From Leekyejoonella antrihumi (lineage in GTDB: Bacteria > Actinomycetota > Actinomycetes > Actinomycetales > Dermatophilaceae), in the NCBI RefSeq assembly GCF_007845645.1, contig NZ_VCQV01000012.1, forward strand, positions 1 to 64,000: DNA of 64,000 bases, given 5' to 3'. Shown here one piece after another: positions 48,600 through 58,002 of this stretch; the stretch's first letter is position 1, and each line of letters starts with the position of its first letter. The notes under the pieces are model-generated. The model searched no databases. It saw only the letters and a list, made by a program, of their open reading frames with translations, and was not told where the DNA came from. The position numbers and the translations under genes were made by a program.

Positions 48600-49859
48600 T
48601 CACAGGGCCCCGTAGATCAACCAGATGTTCAACGCGCAGATGGTCAGCGTGCTGGCGAGCATCAGCGTCGTGGTGATACGCCGGTTGGTCATGTCCTTCA
48701 TCACGCGGGAGTCCCGGCTGATCAGCAGCAGTGGGATCAGCGCAAAGGGTATGCCGAAGGAGAGCACGATCTGGGAGTAGACCAGCGCCTGCGTGGTGTT
48801 GACCGCCAGCGCGAGCACGACCAGTGAGGGCAGCATCGTCAGCCCCCGGCGCAGCATCAACGGGATGCGCCAGTTCATGAAGCCGGCCATGACGACCTGC
48901 CCGGCGTAGGTGCCGACGCTGGAGGACGAGAAGCCGGAGGCCATCAGTGCGATACCGAAGGCCAAGGCCGCGCCGCCGCCGACCATGGTCGCCAGGTGGG
49001 CGTGGATGGGGCCCAGATCGCTGATACCGGTGAGGCCCGGCTTGTGGAACAGCGCCGCGGCAATGCAGAGCATGGCCAGATTGACGGCTCCGGCTAGGCC
49101 GAGCCCGAGGAAGCAGTCCCACCGGTTGTAGCGGAGCAGCGTGCGCCGCTCGCTCGCGCAGGTCGCACTTATCCGGCCCTTGTGCAGGGCCGAGTGCAGA
49201 TAGACGACGTGCGGCATGACCGTGGCGCCGATGATGCCGACGCTCAGGCTCAGCGTGTCGCCGCCGCTGAGGTGCGGGATGACGCCGGCGGCGAGCTGTC
49301 CGTAGTGCTGGTGGCCGACCGCGAAGAACACGTAGAGGAAGCCGGCTCCCACCAGGGTGAGCAGGGCGACGATGGCCAGCTCGAATCGACGGTGGCCGTG
49401 CTGCTGCAGGACGAGGATCGCGAAGGCCACCACTGCGGTGAGCAGCCCCGCCGGGAACAGCGGCATGCCGAACACGAGGTTCAGGCCGAGCGCTGCGCCG
49501 ACGAACTCGGCCAGGTCGGTCGACATCGCCACGACTTCCGCCTGCAGCCACAGGACGACGTTGGCGCGTCGGCCGAACCGGTCCCGGCACAGCTCGGGCA
49601 GGCTCCGTCCGGTGGCCAGACCGGCCTTGGAGGTGAGGTACTGCACGAGCACGGCCATCAGGTTGGCCATCAGGACCACCCAGACCAGCTCGTAGCCGTG
49701 CTCGGCGCCGGCGGCGAAGTTGGTCGCAAAGTTGCCTGGGTCCACGTAGGCCACCGACGCCACGAACGCGGGCCCGAACAGCGCCAGCGCGGTGCGGGTC
49801 CGGCCCCGAGCCAGCACGGCCTGCAAGGTGGTAGCAGGCCGTGCCTGGACCGACGTCAT
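48600..49859 (-). CDS. mntH: Nramp-family divalent metal transporter
   Basis: 419 residues from ATG 49859 with GGAGG upstream. Helix 1 has the metal-site D-P-G-N (VAYVDPGNFATNF) and helix 6 has MPHVVYLHSAL with the metal-site Met and His. Eleven membrane helices. Proton-coupled Mn2+/Fe2+ uptake. It follows the DtxR-type regulator by 34 bp, so manganese is the likely cargo and both are probably co-regulated from the promoter before mntR. Confidence 0.94.
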   Translation of the reverse strand: MTSVQARPATTLQAVLARGRTRTALALFGPAFVASVAYVDPGNFATNFAAGAEHGYELVWVVLMANLMAVLVQYLTSKAGLATGRSLPELCRDRFGRRANVVLWLQAEVVAMSTDLAEFVGAALGLNLVFGMPLFPAGLLTAVVAFAILVLQQHGHRRFELAIVALLTLVGAGFLYVFFAVGHQHYGQLAAGVIPHLSGGDTLSLSVGIIGATVMPHVVYLHSALHKGRISATCASERRTLLRYNRWDCFLGLGLAGAVNLAMLCIAAALFHKPGLTGISDLGPIHAHLATMVGGGAALAFGIALMASGFSSSSVGTYAGQVVMAGFMNWRIPLMLRRGLTMLPSLVVLALAVNTTQALVYSQIVLSFGIPFALIPLLLISRDSRVMKDMTNRRITTTLMLASTLTICALNIWLIYGAL

Positions 49860-49893
49860 GACGCCTCCATGCGCCGGGAAGGAGGTAGCTGCC

Positions 49894-50592
49894 TCACTGC
49901 TCGAGCTCCAACGAGAGGACCGCAGCGAGCTCGGGACCGACGCCGTGCACGCGGCCCTCTTTCGGCTCACCCACGCGGACCATCAACGGGCCACCGAACG
50001 GTTCCCGGCTCAGCACCTCGATCCGGTCGCCCAGCCCGATCCCGCGTTCGTCGAGGTACTGCAACACCTCCGGGTCTCCGTTCCAGACTCGGACCAGTCG
50101 CCCGATGGCACCCGCCTCAAGCGTGCCCAAGAGGTGGCTACCGGGTGCCGGCAGCTCACCGTCGGAGCTCGGGATCGGGTCGCCGTGCGGGTCACGGACC
50201 GGGTTGCCCAGCCGCTCGCAGATGCGCTCCACGAACAGCTCGGAGGCGGCACGGCTGAGCAGCTCGGCCTCGCGCTCGACCTCGTCCCATCCGTAGGCGA
50301 GCGTCTCGATCAGGAACGACTCGATCAACCGGCGACGGCGAATCACCCGCAACGCCAACCGAACCCCCGTATCCGTGAGGGTTGCCTGCGAGTACGGCCG
50401 ATGCACGATCAGCTCCGCATCCCGTAGCCGCGTCAGCATGGCCGATGCAGAGGATGGCGTCACCCGCAACTCGGCGGCCAGGGTCGTCGTCGTAACCGAC
50501 AGACCACGTTCGCTCATGCCGTAGATGGCTTTGACGTAGTCCTCGACGGCCTGCGGTGGTCGGCCGCCCGATTCCTTCGCTCGCTCCTGCAC
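49894..50592 (-). CDS. mntR: DtxR/MntR-family metal-dependent regulator
   Basis: 232 residues, GTG 50592. N-terminal winged helix (AVEDYVKAIYGMSERGLSVTTTTLAAELRVTPSSASAMLTRLRDAELIVH), then a dimerisation/metal domain (ALRVIRRRRLIESFLIETLAYGWDEVEREAELLSRAASELFVERI with Glu and Cys ligands nearby) and a C-terminal FeoA/SH3-like domain. Length of the three-domain DtxR type. Adjacent mntH suggests Mn2+ homeostasis. Confidence 0.9.
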   Translation of the reverse strand: MQERAKESGGRPPQAVEDYVKAIYGMSERGLSVTTTTLAAELRVTPSSASAMLTRLRDAELIVHRPYSQATLTDTGVRLALRVIRRRRLIESFLIETLAYGWDEVEREAELLSRAASELFVERICERLGNPVRDPHGDPIPSSDGELPAPGSHLLGTLEAGAIGRLVRVWNGDPEVLQYLDERGIGLGDRIEVLSREPFGGPLMVRVGEPKEGRVHGVGPELAAVLSLELEQ

Positions 50593-50628
50593 ATTTCTAC
50601 GGTAGGACTGACCGCAGGTTTAGCCGCG

Positions 50629-50641
50629 TCTCAATTTGAGA
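50629..50641. promoter_or_regulatory. 13-bp palindrome upstream of mntR (candidate operator)
   Basis: TCTCAATTTGAGA has perfect 6-bp arms about a central T, is AT-rich in a GC-rich region, and lies 37 bp before the mntR start. It could be the metalloregulator's own site; I do not recognise it as a known DtxR consensus. Confidence 0.4.
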
Positions 50642-50734
50642 TAAGGTGCCAAGGTGGGCGCTCGACGGGTCGCCCCCGCGGACCCGGTCTCCCCGTGAAT
50701 TCCCGGGTGCCGCATTCAGTCTCCCCGCATCCGG

Positions 50735-52171
50735 CTAAGCGGCGTCGCGCCGTTGCGGCGGCAGGTTGCTCATCCGGTCCGGGGTCAGGTCCCAGACCAC
50801 CCCGGTGTCGGTGACCTTCGCGAGATATCCGCGGGCGTGCACGATGTGATGATGTCGGCTGCACAGGAGTGTTCCGTTGTCCTTGCGAGTCTGACCACCG
50901 GCCCACCACGGGATGACATGGTGGGCCTCGCACCAACCCGGTGGCCTGTCGCAGCCAGGAAAGGAACAGTGCTTGTCTCGAACGATGATCGCCGTCCGCA
51001 CACCCCCGGTGAAGGTACGCACCTCCCGGCCCACATCCAGTGGCTGCCCGTCACCGCCAAGCACCACCGGGATGAGGTCCGCGCTGCAAGCCAACCGACG
51101 GGCGGTCGTCGCGTCCAGCACCTCACCGGTGGCCGTCACCCCGAAACCCCCGTTCCCGAGGCGCCGCAACAGGGCGTCCAGGCCCATCGTGACGATCACC
51201 TTGGCCGTCGACCGCATCGCATCCGCATCCGTGCACCGGGCCGCCGCTCCGACGATCTCGAGCAAGGCGTCCGCACGCCGCTTACCCGGCGTCCGCGGAT
51301 CACGGACCTTCTCCCCCGTGGCCGGATCCTCGGTCGGCTGCGGCGCGGACAGCGCCGTGATCGCCTCGATGATCTCCGCGGCATGACCAGGAGACAGCAC
51401 CGCGACCAACTCGAAGAGACCGCTGGCCAGCTCCGTCCACGACAACGACTCCGCCTTCTGCGCCTTCTCCTCATCGGCCGGGGCCTGATCCTCACCGAAC
51501 TCGGCGATGATCCGCTTGGTCAAACCCCGCAGATCCCCCCGCGTGAACCCCGGCTCGATCACCTGCAGGTAATAACCCAACACCTCATCCCGGGCCGCGT
51601 CCGGCAACGCCACCATCGCCTTGGGGACCTCCCGGATGACCGTCACCAGCATCGACGCGCTCAGCTCCCCCGCCACAAGCACCGCCCGCAACCGCGCATT
51701 CTCCGGCCGATTGACCGCCTCCGCAGCCGCCGTGATCCGGCTCGCCTCCCCCGGCTCCAGAAACACGGCACGATCCAGCAGCCACTGCCGCGGACCACCA
51801 CTGTCAGACCCAGCCACCACCCCACGGTTCAGCCCGTCGGCCAACGCCAGCACCAGAGACCGCTCCGCTTCCTCCCGCGCGCTCAGCAGCGCCCGGGCCG
51901 CGTTATCCAGGTCCGTGTCGCACAACTGTCCACACGCATCCCCCACCCCGCGCATCGCGACCGGCGCCTCTCGCACAACAGACAGCGCCGCCACACCCGC
52001 ACCCGGCGAGACATCTGACCCGGCCCCCGCCGGCACTCCGGCGAGACCTCCCGAACCCTCCGGCACGACGTACCCCAATAGGTCCACCGGCTCCGGCAGA
52101 CCCCCAAAACCCGGACCATCCGACCCGGGCGCGTGACCCGAGATCCGCTGATCGTCCTGGTTGAAGTTCAT
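50735..52171 (-). CDS. HNH endonuclease with DUF222 (13E12 repeat family)
   Basis: 478 residues. Residues about 85-370 are the helical DUF222 region typical of these proteins. The C-terminus carries the HNH nuclease: KHCSFPGCDRPPGWCEAHHVIPWWAGGQTRKDNGTLLCSRHH, with two CxxC-type zinc pairs and the H-H-V motif. Abundant, often multicopy in actinobacteria; role unclear (mobile or defence nuclease). Variable Pro/Gly-rich N-terminus. Isolated between mntR and a nitrilase gene. Confidence 0.92.
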   Translation of the reverse strand: MNFNQDDQRISGHAPGSDGPGFGGLPEPVDLLGYVVPEGSGGLAGVPAGAGSDVSPGAGVAALSVVREAPVAMRGVGDACGQLCDTDLDNAARALLSAREEAERSLVLALADGLNRGVVAGSDSGGPRQWLLDRAVFLEPGEASRITAAAEAVNRPENARLRAVLVAGELSASMLVTVIREVPKAMVALPDAARDEVLGYYLQVIEPGFTRGDLRGLTKRIIAEFGEDQAPADEEKAQKAESLSWTELASGLFELVAVLSPGHAAEIIEAITALSAPQPTEDPATGEKVRDPRTPGKRRADALLEIVGAAARCTDADAMRSTAKVIVTMGLDALLRRLGNGGFGVTATGEVLDATTARRLACSADLIPVVLGGDGQPLDVGREVRTFTGGVRTAIIVRDKHCSFPGCDRPPGWCEAHHVIPWWAGGQTRKDNGTLLCSRHHHIVHARGYLAKVTDTGVVWDLTPDRMSNLPPQRRDAA

Positions 52172-52364
52172 ACTCTATCGTAACTTTGTTCGAACTCAAA
52201 TGCAAGGACATGGGCCCGTCAATTCCGTCGAATGCATCGAGGTAGCAATGACTCTCCACCGCACAGGCGCTCCGCTTACCGTGAGCCGCTTCGGATCTGG
52301 CACGGCGTGACCAAGGTGCTAGCGTTCGTAGGAGGTGGCTTGGTCGACCTCGAAGGAGGCGGTG

Positions 52365-53291
52365 ATGAAGGCGCTAATGGCAGCCGTGGTCCAAGCGGCG
52401 CCGGTGCCGTATGACGTTGAGGCGACTCTCGTCAAGGCCCATGAATTGCTCTCCCGGGCCGCTGGCAAGGGAGCCCAGTTGGTTGTCTTCCCCGAGGCCT
52501 TCCTCACCGGCTATCCGCGGGGCCTGACGTTCGGCGCCACGGTCGGCAACCGCACGCCGGAGGGACGAGAGCAGTTCCGGGAGTACTGGCAGTCGGCCAT
52601 CGATGTCCCTGGTCCGGTCGTCACCCGGCTTGGTGAGATGGCGGCAGAGTTCCGCACGCACCTGGTCATCGGAGTCATCGAGCGCGACGGCGGCACGCTC
52701 TACTGCACGGTGCTCGTATTCGACGGCGACGGTCGATATCTCGGCAAGCATCGCAAACTGATGCCCACCGGTTCCGAACGTCTCGTGTGGGGCTTCGGTG
52801 ACGGCTCGACGCTGAGCGTGTTCGACACGGACATCGGGCGGATCGGCGCGGTCATCTGCTGGGAGAACTACATGCCGCTGCTGCGTGCGGCCATGTATGC
52901 CCAATGCGTGCAACTGTATTGCGCGCCGACCGCCGACTGCCGCGAGACCTGGACTTCGACCATGCAACACATCGCATGCGAGGGCCGCTGTTTCGTCTTC
53001 GGCGCCAACCAGTTCACACCGGGAGCGTTCCCGGCCCGCGCCGGCGAGGACCCTGCGAATGACGCTGCCGGCTCAAGAGGCGGGTCGGTCATCGTCTCAC
53101 CGCTCGGCGAGATCCTCGCCGGACCGGCCTACGATGAGGAGGCCGTGCTGGTCGCCGAAATCGACCTCGACGACATCGTTCGCGGCAAGTACGACTTCGA
53201 CGTGGTCGGTCATTACGCGCGACCGGACATCTTCCACCTGAGCGTCGATACCCACGAGCAGTCCTCGGTCTCAGTCGAGTTTGACCCCTGA
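52365..53291 (+). CDS. Nitrilase-superfamily carbon-nitrogen hydrolase
   Basis: 308 residues from ATG 52365 (GAAGGAGG upstream). The triad is Glu44 ([10 protein letters not shown]), Lys131 (HRKLMPT) and Cys165 ([13 protein letters not shown]). The C-W-E-N-Y context, the [18 protein letters not shown] segment and length are those of true nitrilases (branch 1), which turn nitriles into acids and ammonia. It has no pathway neighbours: an HNH gene lies upstream and a restriction operon downstream, convergent. Confidence 0.9.
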   Translation: MKALMAAVVQAAPVPYDVEATLVKAHELLSRAAGKGAQLVVFPEAFLTGYPRGLTFGATVGNRTPEGREQFREYWQSAIDVPGPVVTRLGEMAAEFRTHLVIGVIERDGGTLYCTVLVFDGDGRYLGKHRKLMPTGSERLVWGFGDGSTLSVFDTDIGRIGAVICWENYMPLLRAAMYAQCVQLYCAPTADCRETWTSTMQHIACEGRCFVFGANQFTPGAFPARAGEDPANDAAGSRGGSVIVSPLGEILAGPAYDEEAVLVAEIDLDDIVRGKYDFDVVGHYARPDIFHLSVDTHEQSSVSVEFDP

Positions 53292-53388
53292 TCGACACGC
53301 CCGAGTGGGCCCGAGCAGGGCACCACGGCCGAAGCTACCGTCAGCCGGCAGAAGCCTCCCGATGCATTCGCAGGAGGCCCGCCCACGG

Positions 53389-53474
53389 CAGACGCTTCTC
53401 GGTGTACAGAACTCACTTCTCAAGGGGCGATAAGTCGCGTCTCGGGTGTCGAGAAGTCACCTCTCCGGTGGGTC
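53389..53474. repeat. Degenerate 22-bp tandem repeat (4 units) before the hsdR stop
   Basis: Units at 53389-53409, 53410-53431, 53432-53453 and 53454-53474 share the core CTTCTCGGTGT / GTCTCGGGTGT with flanking AAGTC. The last unit runs into the hsdR stop (53473-53475). It fills the convergent gap between nitrilase and hsdR. Same style as the cluster at 15704-15791 but with unrelated sequence. Confidence 0.65.
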
Positions 53475-56400
53475 AGGGGTGGCTGGCGCGGCGCTCCTCG
53501 GCAATGCGCGGGGCCATGGCCTCCATCTGCTGCATCACCAGCCTGATCGCACCGGGCTGCTGGTCCGGCGGATAGCCGTTCTTCTTCAGCAGCCGCTTGA
53601 TCGACGTGCGCAGCTTGGCGCGCACATCCTCGCGCACGGTCCAGTCGGTGCGAGTGTCACGCCGCATCGTCGCCACGAGATCCCTTGCGATCTGGGCGAG
53701 CACGTCATCGCCCAGGACGTTGACGGCCGACTCGTTGGTGGCGATCGTGTCGTAGTAGGTCAGCTCGTCCTGGGTCAGCGCCGGCGAGAACGCCTGCCGC
53801 CGGTCCGGTTCGTGGTGGATCTCCTTTGCGAGCTCCACCAGCTCCGCAATCACCTCGGCGGAAGTGAGCTGCTGGTTGGTGTATTTGGTCATCAGCTCAC
53901 TCAACCGCTGCGAAAACAGCTGCTGCCGAACGACGTTGCCCTGGGTGACCGCCCCGGCCTCCTTCAGGATGCTCGCACGCAGGGCCTCGATCGCCAGGTG
54001 CGGCGTGCTGCTGGTCTGTGCCTGATGGAGGAACTCGGGTGTCAGGTCGCCCAGCGACGGCTTGGGTAGGCCTGCGGCGGCATAGATGTCGAGCAGGCCT
54101 CCGGTCGCGGTCGACTCGACGACCAGCTTGCTCAGCAGCCGGGCGATGTCCTCGGGCACCGGCTCGCCGCGCGCCAGACGCTCCTCCGCGTCGAACTTCG
54201 CCATGTAGACGCGGACCTCTTCGTAGAACTTCAGCTCGGGGCGCAGCGCCTCGATCTCGCTCGCCTGCACACACAGCGCCCAGGCACGGGACAGGTGACC
54301 CGCCATCCGCCGGAACTCCCGGGCCAGCGGCCGGTCCCCCTCCTCACCCTGGTTCCCCGGGCTCGTCGGCGACCGCAGATAGTCGCACATCTGCTTCGCA
54401 GCCTTGACGAAGCCGGACTTCGGGTCCTTGCTCCAGGTCACCCGCCAGTCGACGGGGGCGAGCAGCTCGCGCAGCGCGTGCACCTGGTCCAGCACGATCT
54501 CGACGGCCTCGTCGATGGAGCGACCAACCGCCTTGTCCTGCGGGCGTCCACTGCTGACGGTGAACTCGGCCAGTGCCTTCGACAGGTTGTCGGCCAGCGG
54601 CGCGTAGGCCACGAGCAGGCCATCCTCCTTGCCGCGGAAGGTGCGGTTGACCCGGGCCAGCGTCTGCATCAGCAGCGCACCCTTCAGCGGCCGGTCGAGA
54701 TAGAGCGTGTGCAGTGGCGGCGAGTCGTAGCCGGTGAGCATCATATCCTTGACGATCACGATCTCCAGCTCGTCGTCCACGTCCTTGAGCCGCTTTTTGA
54801 CGGCGGCGTTCTCGGACGGACGACGCACGTGCTTCGCGATGATGCCGGTGTCGGACGCGGTGCCGGAGTAGACGACTTTGATGGCTCCCTTGTCGAGCTC
54901 GTCGGAGTGCCAGTCGGGCCGCAGCGCGATGATCTGCTCATAGACGCGCGCACAGATCTCCCGGGTCGCGCACACCAGCAGCGCCTTCCCGTGCGCGTCG
55001 ATGAAGGGGAGCATCCGCTCCCGGCGTGCCTCCCAGTGCTGCACCAGGTCGCCGGCCAGGGCCTCGAGACGGGAGGGAGCGCCATACACCTGGTTGAGCA
55101 CGGTGACGCTCTGCTCGATGCGGATGCGTTCGGCCTCGTCGAGGCCGGCGGTCACCTCGTCCGCGGCATCGTCGAGGCTGTCGTCGTCGACGCCGTCGAC
55201 GCGGACGACCTCGATCAGCCGCGGCTCGAAGATGACCGGCACCGTCGCGCCGTCCTCGACGGCGCGGTTGAGGTCGTAGACGTCGATGTCGTCGCCGAAG
55301 ACGCGGCGAGTGTCCCTGTCTCCCTGGGCGATCGGCGTGCCGGTGAAGGCGATGTGGGTCGCGTGCGGCAGCGCATCGCGCAGGGAGCGGGCGAAGCCGT
55401 CCTTGGCGTAGTGGCTGCGGTGTGCCTCGTCGACGATCACGATGATGTTGTGCCGGTCGGACAGTCGCGGATGCTCCGCGCCGGACTTGCGCTCGGCGTC
55501 GGTGCGACCGAACTTCTGCAGCGTGGTGAAGTAGATGCCACCGGTCCCCCGCTCGGCGAGCTCGGTGCGCAGCTCGTCACGGCTGCCCACCCGATGCGGA
55601 TCCTCGGCCAGCAGCATGCTCCCCGCGAAGGTGTCGAAGAGCTGCCCGTCGAGCTCGGTGCGGTCGGTGACCACGACGAAGGTCGGGTTGAGCAGCGCAG
55701 GCGTGCGGGCGGCCTTGGCGACGTAGAGCTCCATCTCCATCGACTTGCCGGATCCTTGTGTGTGCCAGACGACTCCGGCCCGCCCGTCGGACTCGACAGC
55801 ACGGATCGTCGTGGCGATCGCCTTGCTGACTGCGAAGTATTGGTGCGGCTTGGCAATCCGCTTGCGCAGCCCGTCCTCGCTCTTGGCGAAGGCAACGAAG
55901 TCGCGCTGCAGCTGACCGAACCGGTCGAGGTTGAAGAGCCCGTGCAGCGCGAGGTCGAGCGCGGTGATCGTGTTGCCCTCGGCGTCCTGCTCGTCCAGCT
56001 GCATCGAGTGCCCGTCGTCGTCGACGTTCCAGGTCGCGAAGTGGTTCAGCGGTGTGAACGGCGTGCCATAGCGCGCCCCGATGCCGTCACTGGCCACGGT
56101 CATCACGGTGAAGCGGAACGCCATCGGGAACTCGTGCAGATAGGTCTGCAGCTGGTGGTATGCCGACTCGACCGTGGCGTGCGCCGACCCGGCGCGCTTG
56201 AGCTCGATGATGCTGACCGGCAGGCCGTTGCAATAGAGCACGACGTCGAAGCGCCGCTCGACATCGCGGTTGCGGATCGTGATCTGGTTGGCGGCGATCC
56301 ACTCGTTGGCGTCCGGGTCCGCGCTCATCAGCCAGATCGTCGGGGTGACCTCCCGCCCGTCGTGATCGATGTAGGTCGTGCCGCGGTATCCGCGCACCAG

Positions 56401-56691
56401 GTAGTCGTGCAGCCGCTGGTTCTCGGCGATCGCGTCGTTCGACTTGGGTGACAGGATGTCGGCCAGGGTCTGCTGCAGATACTCGTCCGGCACCTGCGGG
56501 TTGAGATTGCGCATGGCCTGCAGCGCACGCCCGCGCAGCACGATGTCACTCCACGACTCCCGCTCGCCACTGCCCGGCGCCAGTGACGGACCACGCATCG
56601 TGCTCCACCCGAGCTCGCCCAGCGTGTCGAGCACCATCTCCTCCCACTGCGCCTCATTGAACCCCGCAGTCAGCCCGACCAGTTCGCTCAT
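53473..56691 (-). CDS. hsdR: Type I restriction enzyme R subunit
   Basis: 1072 residues. N-terminal nuclease: Asp149 (RFDVVLYC) and IIELKRA with Glu163 and Lys165 (PD-ExK), then AYHQLQTY. Translocase: Walker A HTQGSGKS at 310-317, VDEAHRSHY at about 420-428, HIAFTGTPI, and motif VI-like [18 protein letters not shown]-terminal helical domain docks on the methylase. It cuts unmodified DNA after ATP-driven translocation. Separated from hsdS by 168 bp that hold three tandem palindromic repeats, unlike the 4-nt overlaps between the other genes of the operon. Confidence 0.97.
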   Translation of the reverse strand: MSELVGLTAGFNEAQWEEMVLDTLGELGWSTMRGPSLAPGSGERESWSDIVLRGRALQAMRNLNPQVPDEYLQQTLADILSPKSNDAIAENQRLHDYLVRGYRGTTYIDHDGREVTPTIWLMSADPDANEWIAANQITIRNRDVERRFDVVLYCNGLPVSIIELKRAGSAHATVESAYHQLQTYLHEFPMAFRFTVMTVASDGIGARYGTPFTPLNHFATWNVDDDGHSMQLDEQDAEGNTITALDLALHGLFNLDRFGQLQRDFVAFAKSEDGLRKRIAKPHQYFAVSKAIATTIRAVESDGRAGVVWHTQGSGKSMEMELYVAKAARTPALLNPTFVVVTDRTELDGQLFDTFAGSMLLAEDPHRVGSRDELRTELAERGTGGIYFTTLQKFGRTDAERKSGAEHPRLSDRHNIIVIVDEAHRSHYAKDGFARSLRDALPHATHIAFTGTPIAQGDRDTRRVFGDDIDVYDLNRAVEDGATVPVIFEPRLIEVVRVDGVDDDSLDDAADEVTAGLDEAERIRIEQSVTVLNQVYGAPSRLEALAGDLVQHWEARRERMLPFIDAHGKALLVCATREICARVYEQIIALRPDWHSDELDKGAIKVVYSGTASDTGIIAKHVRRPSENAAVKKRLKDVDDELEIVIVKDMMLTGYDSPPLHTLYLDRPLKGALLMQTLARVNRTFRGKEDGLLVAYAPLADNLSKALAEFTVSSGRPQDKAVGRSIDEAVEIVLDQVHALRELLAPVDWRVTWSKDPKSGFVKAAKQMCDYLRSPTSPGNQGEEGDRPLAREFRRMAGHLSRAWALCVQASEIEALRPELKFYEEVRVYMAKFDAEERLARGEPVPEDIARLLSKLVVESTATGGLLDIYAAAGLPKPSLGDLTPEFLHQAQTSSTPHLAIEALRASILKEAGAVTQGNVVRQQLFSQRLSELMTKYTNQQLTSAEVIAELVELAKEIHHEPDRRQAFSPALTQDELTYYDTIATNESAVNVLGDDVLAQIARDLVATMRRDTRTDWTVREDVRAKLRTSIKRLLKKNGYPPDQQPGAIRLVMQQMEAMAPRIAEERRASHP

Positions 56692-56709
56692 CTCACGTCA
56701 TCTCCCACT

Positions 56710-56840
56710 CGGCTGGTTGAGCCGGGCGAGCGCGAAGCGCGTGCCCCGCTCAGCTGGTTGAGCCGGGCGAGCGCGAAGCGCGTGCCCCGCTCAGCTGGTT
56801 GAGCCGGGCGAGCGCGAAGCGCGAGCCCGTGTCGAAGCCC
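56710..56840. repeat. Three tandem 41-bp copies of a palindromic repeat (family B)
   Basis: Units at 56710-56750, 56751-56791 and 56792 onward, each containing GGTTGAGCCGGGCGAGCGCG followed by AAGCGCG; the last copy continues into CCCGTGTCGAAGCCC. GCGCGAAGCGC is an internal hairpin. The same core is found in hsdM (58258-58390, 58528-58570, 58661-58702). It separates hsdS from hsdR. Confidence 0.92.
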
Positions 56841-56859
56841 GGTGACAGACGCACCCATC

Positions 56860-58002
56860 TCACACCAGCTCCTCGACTTCGCGCGCAACATCCTTGACCC
56901 GCACCCTGCCCGACATCAGCAAAGGCAACAAAGCATCCCGAGTACCCGCCAATCGCTCATTCTCGGCTTGCGTCGCCTGCACCCGCCGAAGCAACGGGTC
57001 CACGCGATGTCCGAATTCAACCATCGTGGCCTCGTCGGCAGTCCACACTGGCAGCGACTTGAACCGACCCCGACTGAGCTCCATGAAGGTTGCACCGTTT
57101 GCATAACTGAGGAACTCGGGCACCCGTGAGCGCATCTGTGCATAGAGCCACCAGTGCAGCCGGTCGTCGCGTGCGTTCACCACGATGAAGCCCTGGTTGA
57201 CTGCGATGTCACAACCCGCGATAGCGAACGCTCCAATCGTTGCTCGGGACGTCATCAGGATCGACCGCATCGGATACAAGCGGGAGGAGCACGACTCAAG
57301 TCCGGCGTCCGTGATCATGCGACTCGTCTGGCTCAGCCAGAGACCCTGCAACCCTGTCACGTCTGTCGGTGTTGCCCACTGAACGCCGCCGCACCAGTAC
57401 TCTTCGACTTTGGTCTTCGGCGTGCCTCCACCACCGATCTCAGCGAGATCTGCGAAGGTGGATTCACTCACTGTGTGCGGCGTACCGAGGAACATGGCGG
57501 CGACCACGCGATCTGCCGCATCGATGACGGTGCGGTTGGCGGCGATCTTGTCGTCGAGCGCCCCCAGCACCTCCGCAATCCCCCGCTGCTCCGCAGGACA
57601 CGGAACGCAAACTGCGATCGAATCCAGCGCCGTCCGACTCAGCTTGGGTTGTGCCGACCCTGTGATGTAGCCAGTCACGTCGGTTACTGACAACAGATAC
57701 TGAAGAAACCTCGTCTCTTCAAACGAGCCGCATTGGACGACGTGCGCATGGTTGTTCACCCAGATTTTTCCCCGGGCCATGAACGCAATCGGTGTGGATC
57801 GGCTCCTGAGGTTCTCACCGTCCTCTGATACGAGCAGGAAGTCGCCGTTATGTGTGTGACCTGAGACCCGATCCACGATCCCCGACGCGCCGTAGTAAGG
57901 AGTCAATCCAGCGACACGACTGCTCGACTTAATAGGTCGCCTCGCGAAATTGAAATTGTCAGTGAGATCGCCGACGGTCGTCCGACGCCAGCGATCACTC
58001 AT
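56860..58002 (-). CDS. hsdS: Type I restriction enzyme S (specificity) subunit
   Basis: 380 residues, start overlapping the hsdM stop (ATGA). Two target-recognition domains in tandem: residues about 1-180 (WRRTTVGDL ... GSAQPKLSRTALDSIAVCVP) and 185-365 (FADLAEIGGGGTPKTKVEEYWCGGVQWATPTDVT), each followed by a conserved helix (AEQRGIAEVLGALDDKIAANR; HRVDPLLRRVQATQAENERLAGTRDALLPLLMSGRVRV). Together they set a bipartite DNA target. The region around 57600-57960 is AT-richer than the operon, as expected for exchanged recognition domains. Confidence 0.93.
   Translation of the reverse strand: MSDRWRRTTVGDLTDNFNFARRPIKSSSRVAGLTPYYGASGIVDRVSGHTHNGDFLLVSEDGENLRSRSTPIAFMARGKIWVNNHAHVVQCGSFEETRFLQYLLSVTDVTGYITGSAQPKLSRTALDSIAVCVPCPAEQRGIAEVLGALDDKIAANRTVIDAADRVVAAMFLGTPHTVSESTFADLAEIGGGGTPKTKVEEYWCGGVQWATPTDVTGLQGLWLSQTSRMITDAGLESCSSRLYPMRSILMTSRATIGAFAIAGCDIAVNQGFIVVNARDDRLHWWLYAQMRSRVPEFLSYANGATFMELSRGRFKSLPVWTADEATMVEFGHRVDPLLRRVQATQAENERLAGTRDALLPLLMSGRVRVKDVAREVEELV

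Noticed and set aside
52178-52200. SOS-box-like sequence upstream of the HNH gene
   Set aside because: The TCG...CGA ends match but the inner GAAC/GTTC half-sites are broken and spacing is off, so LexA control is not supported.
54295-56451. 718-codon open frame antisense to hsdR
   Set aside because: Shadow of hsdR, which has complete nuclease and helicase motifs; the antisense product has no motif.
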